Assembly: GCA_041688015.1 (NCBI GenBank)
Contig: JBDNIY010000017.1
Coordinates: 124,001-188,000 of the forward strand
Reading direction: 5' to 3'
From: Parvibaculum sp041688015
GTDB lineage: Bacteria; Pseudomonadota; Alphaproteobacteria; Parvibaculales; Parvibaculaceae
DNA: 64,000 nucleotides
Part shown: piece after piece, positions 58,347 through 64,000 of the stretch
Position numbering within the stretch: the stretch's first letter is position 1
How the letters are laid out: every line of letters starts with the position of its first letter
Notes under the pieces: generated by a model
Told to the model about the DNA's origin: nothing
Database searches by the model: none
The model's input: only the letters and a program-made list of their open reading frames with translations
Program-made: the position numbers and the translations under genes

Positions 58347-58943
58347 CTACTTTTGTGATTGGGGCTTCACATCGACATTGGAGACAACATTGCGCACGCC
58401 GCTGGTGTCGCGTGCATGACCGACGACGCGGTTAAGCTCGGCCTGGTTGGCCGCGATACCGCTCAGATAGACCGTGCCGCGCACCGTCTTGATCGAATAG
58501 TTGATGCTAGAGATGGCACTATCGGTGGTGAGGGCCGCGCGTATCTTGGTGGTGATAATGGTGTCGTCAGCTTTTTCGGCAAAACTTGTGGGCTTGCCGG
58601 TCTGCAACTCATTGTCCACCTGATTAACGCCATCGACACCCCAAGCGATCTTGGAGACCACCGCACTGTCGGCCTCATTGCGCACGGTGCCCGTCAGGAC
58701 CACGCGGCCATGGCGCACCTGCGTCGAGACGCGCTTGAACAGCTCGCCATCTTTGGCCGCCAACCGCCGATTAATTTCAAAGGAGATCTCGTTGTCATCG
58801 ATCCCTTGCTCAAGCCCACGATCCTGCGAGGCCATCACGGCACCGGTCGCGCCTGCCCCCAGCACAATGGGCACGCAGCCTGCGATCAAGGACACCGCGC
58901 CGAGGCAGCACAGGCCGAAGGTGAAGCGTGCGATAGACCGCAT
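58347..58943 (-). CDS. Lipoprotein with two BON domains
   Basis: This 198-aa outer-envelope lipoprotein has a signal peptide with lipobox LIAGC and two BON domains (about 65-130 and 140-195; GRVVLTGTVRNEADSAV and GTVYLSGIAANQAELNRV). It resembles DolP/OsmY-like proteins, which bind phospholipid at the envelope. AGGAAA precedes the ATG at 58943; the frame extends ten codons upstream. yraN follows upstream on the same strand. Confidence 0.87.
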   Translation of the reverse strand: MRSIARFTFGLCCLGAVSLIAGCVPIVLGAGATGAVMASQDRGLEQGIDDNEISFEINRRLAAKDGELFKRVSTQVRHGRVVLTGTVRNEADSAVVSKIAWGVDGVNQVDNELQTGKPTSFAEKADDTIITTKIRAALTTDSAISSINYSIKTVRGTVYLSGIAANQAELNRVVGHARDTSGVRNVVSNVDVKPQSQK

Positions 58944-59027
58944 GGAGATTTCCTGACGTGACGACGTGAGCAACTTGGAGAGAGACTACCATTTGATGGG
59001 GCGAGATTATGGCGGCAGACAGACAGT

Positions 59028-59426
59028 TCACCCCTGCCAGGCATCCGTTATGTGACGTGGCCAGCGGCGCGGGCTCACCAGCACCACATCAAAGCGCATA
59101 TCGAGCGCCTGTAGCGCAGGCCGCGCCGCCACATAAAGCGAGGCCGCCCGCAACAGCCGTTCGCGTTGAGGCGCGCCCAGCGCTTCGGCAGCACCATCCG
59201 CCGTGGCGCGCGCCTTGACCTCGACAAAGGCAATGGTGCGCCCACGCCGCACCACGAGGTCGATCTCGCCCACCCGCGTTTTTACGCGCCAGCCGATGAC
59301 CCGATAGGCCTTGAGCATCAACCAGAGGGCAGCCAAAGTCTCGGCCCGCATGCCACTGGCATAGGCCGCCCGCCCGCGCTCGACACGTTCAGGGCCCACC
59401 GGGCGAAGAGGGCTTTTTCGACCCAT
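59028..59426 (-). CDS. YraN family (UPF0102) nuclease-like protein
   Basis: This 132-aa protein has the YraN restriction-endonuclease-like core: GWRVKTRVGEIDLVVRRGRTIAFVEVKAR contains the Glu, Asp and ExK residues of a PD-(D/E)XK fold. The function is not established. It overlaps the rsmI stop via TGATG, a conserved pairing. Confidence 0.9.
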   Translation of the reverse strand: MGRKSPLRPVGPERVERGRAAYASGMRAETLAALWLMLKAYRVIGWRVKTRVGEIDLVVRRGRTIAFVEVKARATADGAAEALGAPQRERLLRAASLYVAARPALQALDMRFDVVLVSPRRWPRHITDAWQG

Positions 59427-60361
59427 CAGCCGCCTGCCTCTTTCAGCGCCAACGCGCGAGCATAGACCTCACGGCGCGCCAAGCCGGTCATCGCCATCAC
59501 CTCGGCCACGGCATCCTTGAGGCTCTCGCGGCCCAGTGCGTTTTTTAGCATGGCGTCAATCTCATCATCGCCGAGCGGGGCTTGGCTCGGCGGCGGGCCG
59601 ACCACCACCACGATCTCGCCCTTGGGTGGGCCTGCCTTGGTATAATGCGCGGCAAGCTCGGCCAAGGTACCGCGCCGCACCTCCTCAAACCGTTTGGTCA
59701 GCTCACGCGCCACCGCCGCGGCGCGCGGCCCCAGTTGGGCGCCCATGTCGGTGAGCGAGGCAGCAAGACGCGGCGCGCTTTCTAAAAACACCAGTGTCGC
59801 AGGCACGGCCACCAGTTCGGTCAGCTCGCGGCGACGCGCTTCATGTTTGGCCGACAGAAAGCCATTAAACAAAAACCGGTCTGTTGGCAGGCCCGCCAGT
59901 GTCAGTGCCGCCATGACAGACGAGGCACCGGGCAGTGTCGTCACATAATGGCCTTCGGCGACCGCTTCACGCACCAGCTTGTAGCCGGGGTCGGAAATCA
60001 ACGGTGTACCTGCGTCCGAAACCAACGCGATGCGGCCGCCTGCGGCCAGCCGGTCGAGGATGCGGGGCCGCATCTCGGCGGCATTATGGTCATGATAGGG
60101 CATCAGCCGCGTCGCCAATCCGTAGATGGCAAAGAGCTTGGCGGTGACGCGGGTATCCTCACACAAAACAATATCGGCCCCGCGCAACACATCGAGCGCT
60201 CGCAGCGTCAGGTCGCTTGCGTTGCCAATGGGCGTCGCGGTGACATAAAGGCCGGGGTTGAGCGGTGCTGGCGGGCGGCGTAGATGCGGCTCGTCGGGGC
60301 GCGCCACGGGCTCGCTTTCGCTTTCGGCGTCGATTGTACCGTCTTTGTCTGGATCGGACAT
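59426..60361 (-). CDS. rsmI: 16S rRNA (cytidine(1402)-2'-O)-methyltransferase RsmI
   Basis: RsmI 2'-O-methylates C1402 in the ribosomal P site. The 311-aa protein has the family motifs GLYVTATPIGNASDLTLRAL, CEDTRVTAKLF, VSDAGTPLISDPGY and LPGASSVMAALTLAGLP. It has about 35 extra N-terminal residues that are acidic and Pro-rich. It is divergent from the LpoA-like gene. Confidence 0.95.
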   Translation of the reverse strand: MSDPDKDGTIDAESESEPVARPDEPHLRRPPAPLNPGLYVTATPIGNASDLTLRALDVLRGADIVLCEDTRVTAKLFAIYGLATRLMPYHDHNAAEMRPRILDRLAAGGRIALVSDAGTPLISDPGYKLVREAVAEGHYVTTLPGASSVMAALTLAGLPTDRFLFNGFLSAKHEARRRELTELVAVPATLVFLESAPRLAASLTDMGAQLGPRAAAVARELTKRFEEVRRGTLAELAAHYTKAGPPKGEIVVVVGPPPSQAPLGDDEIDAMLKNALGRESLKDAVAEVMAMTGLARREVYARALALKEAGG

Positions 60362-60485
60362 AGGTCTCTTTAATCAGCTTTGCCCGCAGGCGTTAACTTT
60401 TGGGGCCCCGTCTCGCCATCTTCGCATGATTTTGCACCCCTTGTGGGCGTTTACTTGCGCCCCGGCCCCCTTTAGGTTTGGCCTC

Positions 60486-61964
60486 ATGGCAGGAGGGGAT
60501 CGCCCACCGCCCATTTTACCTCTGCCCTTTCTCTTTAAATGGAAGTGTTGCGCCTTGAGTTTGCATTCAGTGACTGGCCCCCAATACCGCATCTTCAAAC
60601 GACCGAGGGCACATGGATTTCGCGGGCTTGCGCTGGCGCTCATGCTGCCCTTGCTCGCTGCCTGTGGCAGTTTTGGCAACACACCGTCTGCGCCGCCCAA
60701 GACCATCGTCCAGACACCGCAGATCAACACGCAGCCCCGACCCGCCGCCATTGAAGGCATTACCCGCAATCCGGCGCGCTTTTACACACCCAAAGGCATG
60801 GAAGGCCGTGCGCTCATCCGCGTCGCCATCTTGCTGCCGTTCAATTCGCCCCGCGCTGACATTCGCGATCTCTCTGCCTCGCTCTACAACGCCGCCCAAC
60901 TGGCGCTGTTTGAATTCAACAACCCCGACATCGTCTTGATGCCCAAGGCGACGGGCAGCACCGCTTCTGCAAAGCAGGCAGCCGTTGACGCCATCACCCA
61001 AGGGGCCGATCTCATTCTCGGGCCGCTTTTTGCTGAGGAAGTCAACGCCATCGCGCCGATCGCGCGCGCCTCCAACGTGCCGGTCGTTGCTTTCTCATCC
61101 GACATTACTGTCGCGGGCCGGGACGTCTATCTGCTCTCCTTCCCGCCCGACGAAGACGCCGCGCGCATCGTCGATTTCGCCGTGCTGAGCGGCATGACAA
61201 AATTTGCCGCCCTGATCCCGCAGAACGACTATGGCAATCGCGTCGCCGTCGCCTTCCGCAAAGCGGTCACCGATCATGGCTCAACCATCACCGACTACGT
61301 AACTTATCCAACCTCTGTCGAAGCGATGAACAATCCAGTGCAGCGCGTTGCCCATTACGGCTCGCGTCATCAGGCGCTGGTGTCCAAGCGCAATGCGCTG
61401 CAAAAAGCAGGCGACGCGGCAGGGGCCAAGGCGCTTGAGAAAGTGGATACCATCGGCGACCTGCCCTATCAGGCGATCTTCCTGCCCGAAGGCGGCCAAA
61501 GTCTGAAGGCGCTGGCGCCACTCCTGCCCTATTACGACATCGATCCGCGCAAGATCAAATTTCTCGGCACCGGCCTTTGGGACGATCCGACGCTGACGCG
61601 CGAACCCTCGCTTGACGGTAGCTGGTTCACCGCGCCGCCGCCCGAAGCGCATCGTCAATTCGTGCTGCGTTACGCGCGCGTCTATCACGCAACGCCGCCG
61701 CGCATCGCCAGCCTCGCCTATGACGGCGTCAGCCTTGCCGTCGCCTTGTCGGCCCATTCCGCCGAAGGCCGCTTCAGTGCCGCAACGCTGACCCATCCCG
61801 ACGGCTTTGCCGGCGTCGATGGCATCTTCCGCTTCATGCCGGATGGGCGCACCGAGCGCGGTTTGGCGGTCATGGAAATCCATCCCGGCGGCGCGGTCGT
61901 GGTTGATCCCGCACCGGTCAGCTTTCCTCCATCGTTCGATGGCAGCGGGCCCGCGATCAACTAA
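60486..61964 (+). CDS. LpoA-like penicillin-binding protein activator
   Basis: This lipoprotein (492 aa from the ATG at 60486) has a lipobox LLAAC preceded by a hydrophobic stretch, and a periplasmic-binding-protein type 1 domain (about 100-470; VAILLPFNSP, GADLILGPLFAEEVNAI, VPVVAFSSD). The architecture resembles LpoA, which activates PBP1a. The start is uncertain: ATG at 60426, ATG at 60486 or TTG at 60555 are all open, and the last fits a lipoprotein signal best. It sits beside rsmI as lpoA does in enterobacteria. Confidence 0.87.
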   Translation: MAGGDRPPPILPLPFLFKWKCCALSLHSVTGPQYRIFKRPRAHGFRGLALALMLPLLAACGSFGNTPSAPPKTIVQTPQINTQPRPAAIEGITRNPARFYTPKGMEGRALIRVAILLPFNSPRADIRDLSASLYNAAQLALFEFNNPDIVLMPKATGSTASAKQAAVDAITQGADLILGPLFAEEVNAIAPIARASNVPVVAFSSDITVAGRDVYLLSFPPDEDAARIVDFAVLSGMTKFAALIPQNDYGNRVAVAFRKAVTDHGSTITDYVTYPTSVEAMNNPVQRVAHYGSRHQALVSKRNALQKAGDAAGAKALEKVDTIGDLPYQAIFLPEGGQSLKALAPLLPYYDIDPRKIKFLGTGLWDDPTLTREPSLDGSWFTAPPPEAHRQFVLRYARVYHATPPRIASLAYDGVSLAVALSAHSAEGRFSAATLTHPDGFAGVDGIFRFMPDGRTERGLAVMEIHPGGAVVVDPAPVSFPPSFDGSGPAIN

Positions 61965-62076
61965 AGCAGCGCGCGAAGCGCAGCCGGATTATGTTGAGAG
62001 GCAATAGTTTCGACAGCGCCGCCGATCTAGGAAATACTGGATCGGTACTCACCTCTGGACCCCGCACCTCTGCATA

Positions 62077-64000
62077 ATGTCTGGTAAAGCCGTCGTGGAA
62101 AATGCCGAAATAGCGACGAGGCGACGCCGCCTTGCGCGACGATGGATCGCCAGCGCGGTGGTGCTTCTTGTCGTGGCTTGCGTGGCGCTCTTTGTCCTGT
62201 GGCAATCGCGTCTAGGTCTTGCCGAGCGCATCGTCGCGGACGCTTTGACGACACGCGGCATCTCAAACGCCAGCTTTCGTGTCTCCGCGCTTGGCTTTAA
62301 AAGCATCGAGGTTCGCGATCTCACCATTACCAAGAACGACGGCGAAAACGATGGCGAGGCGACACCACCCGATCTCGCGGCCAAGCAGATCAGCGTTAAT
62401 TACAAACTCGGTGAATTGCTCTCAGGCCGGGTGCAGTCGATTGAAGTTGATGGCTTGCGCGTCAACGCCCGTTTGAATGACCAGGGCCTGTCGCTGGGGG
62501 CCGCCGACCCTCTGTTGCATCTGGGCGGTGGCACGTCGTCGGGTGCGGCTCTGCCCGCCGTGCATATTGTCGATGCCGCGATCCATCTGGTGACGCCGCA
62601 AGGCGCGTTCGATGCCACGGGCAACGCCGATGTGACGCAAGCCGATGCGACCGCACCAATTATGGTCGCACTTCCGGCCCTTCGTCTCAGCGAGCAAGCC
62701 TCGCCTGCCCGCTTCGAGCCGGTCATGCTCACGGGCCAATTGCTCTATGACAGCAATCGCCTCACCTTTGACGCCGTGGGCACAACCGCGCTGTCTGATG
62801 GCCCCGGCACCCTGCTGACAAAGATCACCGGCCACTATGACGTCGAGACGGCTTCTGCCTCAGCCAAGGCAAACGGGCATCTCACTTTCGCACCCGGCGC
62901 GTTTGAGCCGAAAGATATTTCTTCCGCGCTCAAAGAACTGACAAGCGATCTGCGCGGCACCCTCACCTATCAGGCCGATCTTTCATTCGCTGAAGGAACG
63001 TTCTCCGCATTAGGCGATCTTGATGTCTCACACGCCAGCACGTCTTCGGTTCCCCTCCAGCCCGTTGCGCTCACGGCGCATCTACAGTTTGACGGCAAGC
63101 GCCTCACCTTCAATGCCAATGGGCGTACCTCGCCTGCAAGTGGCGCAGGCGTCGCGCTTGGCAAAATCACTGGCCACTATAATGTCGAAACGGCCCGCGC
63201 CTCGGCCAAGGCAAGTGGTCAGCTTGATTTCGTCCCCGGCAAGCTCGCTCCCAAAGACCTGTCGCCTGCCTTGAAAAACATCGTGAGCGAGTTGCAGGGG
63301 CGCGTTGCCTATCAAGGTGATTTTTCTCTCGCCGCCAACAAGCTCAACAGTTCGGGCAAAGTCTCCCTGTCCAACATCGGCTTTCGCGTCGACTCCACCA
63401 CAGTGGCGGGCGTCGCAGGCACCGTGAAACTTTCAAGCCTGATGCCGCCGCGCACCAGCAGCGTGCAGGTGCTTACTGTTGCCCATGTCGAAACCGTGGT
63501 GCCGCTCGACAAGGGCACAGTGAAGTTCAACGTCGGTGCGGGCATGAACGCGCAGCTGGTCGAAGCAAAATGGCCTTTCAACGGCGGACATCTGACGCTG
63601 ACGTCGCCGGAAAATGTAACCAACAAATACAAGCTGGCCGTCGATAAGGTCGATATCGCCAAATTGCTTCAAATGGCCGATCTGCCGGGCCTGAGTGGCA
63701 CGGGCACCTTGAGCGGCACCTTCCCTCTGAAAATCGTGAACGGCGACCCGATCATCACCAATGGCGCGATTTCATCCAGCGGCAATGGCGTCATCATTTA
63801 TAACAATGACGCCGCCGACGCCGCCGCCAATACCGAGCAGACCCAGCTTTTGGCGCAGGCGCTGAAAGATTTTCACTATACGGAACTCTCCGGCGCGGTG
63901 GACGGCAACATAAACGGGAACCTTCAATTCAAAATTGGATTGCATGGTGCCAATCCCGCGCTCTATGACGGCTATCCGATCCATCTCAACGTCAATCTTC
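62077..64000 (+). CDS. YdbH-like (AsmA-like) membrane protein, partial
   Basis: An open frame begins at the ATG at 62077 and runs off the window, so at least 641 residues are encoded. The N-terminus is basic (RRRRLARR), followed by one membrane segment (IASAVVLLVVACVALFVLW), then a long beta-rich periplasmic domain. The family (YdbH, related to AsmA-like bridge proteins) takes part in phospholipid transport between membranes in E. coli. Two related internal segments (about 228-330 and 348-440) share KITGHY and VET..ASAKA. Confidence 0.8.
   Translation, partial: MSGKAVVENAEIATRRRRLARRWIASAVVLLVVACVALFVLWQSRLGLAERIVADALTTRGISNASFRVSALGFKSIEVRDLTITKNDGENDGEATPPDLAAKQISVNYKLGELLSGRVQSIEVDGLRVNARLNDQGLSLGAADPLLHLGGGTSSGAALPAVHIVDAAIHLVTPQGAFDATGNADVTQADATAPIMVALPALRLSEQASPARFEPVMLTGQLLYDSNRLTFDAVGTTALSDGPGTLLTKITGHYDVETASASAKANGHLTFAPGAFEPKDISSALKELTSDLRGTLTYQADLSFAEGTFSALGDLDVSHASTSSVPLQPVALTAHLQFDGKRLTFNANGRTSPASGAGVALGKITGHYNVETARASAKASGQLDFVPGKLAPKDLSPALKNIVSELQGRVAYQGDFSLAANKLNSSGKVSLSNIGFRVDSTTVAGVAGTVKLSSLMPPRTSSVQVLTVAHVETVVPLDKGTVKFNVGAGMNAQLVEAKWPFNGGHLTLTSPENVTNKYKLAVDKVDIAKLLQMADLPGLSGTGTLSGTFPLKIVNGDPIITNGAISSSGNGVIIYNNDAADAAANTEQTQLLAQALKDFHYTELSGAVDGNINGNLQFKIGLHGANPALYDGYPIHLNVNL

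Overview
The window is a stretch of alphaproteobacterial chromosome. The gene order points to Hyphomicrobiales (Rhizobiales) or a close relative: fabA-fabB-fabI; rimP-nusA-ylxR-infB-rbfA-truB with rpsO and pnp downstream; lnt/corC/ybeY/phoH/miaB; a Fur/Mur-type regulator beside rimI-tsaB; glnD-murJ; a two-domain malic enzyme; an OlsB-like acyltransferase. The DNA is GC-rich. Core genes have mostly moderate Shine-Dalgarno sites, and some genes appear to start with TTG (metK, ampG-like).

Layout. 1-2.9 kb: unsaturated fatty acid synthesis operon, + strand. 3-30 kb: almost entirely - strand housekeeping genes (RcnB-like protein, pnp, rpsO, truB, rbfA, infB, ylxR, nusA, rimP, trmB, metK, an XRE regulator, lnt, corC, ybeY, phoH, miaB, plsC, fur/mur, rimI, tsaB, a nitroreductase, nfu, usp, DUF2333, trpS). 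30-42.5 kb: murJ-glnD, two small secreted proteins, an orphan methyltransferase, mutS and maeB. 42.5-49.3 kb: DUF4399 protein, OlsB-like acyltransferase, AmpG-like permease, a hybrid histidine kinase and a small lipoprotein. 53.9-64 kb: a small lipoprotein, dipeptidase, gshB, marC, SirB1-like, BON lipoprotein, yraN, rsmI, an LpoA-like lipoprotein and the start of a YdbH-like protein that runs off the window.

The accessory part is a 3,851-bp transposon at 49333-53183. It has perfect 24-bp terminal inverted repeats and an 8-bp target duplication (AGCATTTC), and it splits comM (yifB) just after the Walker A motif. It encodes an IS1595-family (ISXO2-like) transposase plus passengers: an unrecognised 283-aa protein, a DUF6471-like HTH protein, a secreted Tyr/Asn/Gly-rich protein, a small RHH-like protein, a 48-aa membrane peptide and a coiled-coil/winged-helix protein. 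It also carries a 123-nt class II tRNA-like gene. That RNA has serine-tRNA features, a UAU anticodon, a greatly enlarged variable arm and its own intrinsic terminator. A mobile, independently terminated Ser-like tRNA that would read the isoleucine codon AUA is the most unusual item here.

The rest is ordinary core genome with some small points of interest: an in-frame duplicated C-terminus after the stop of the OlsB-like gene, a triple repeat between ylxR and infB, a strong hairpin in the pnp leader, a shared motif upstream of two small secreted-protein genes, and several extragenic palindromes.
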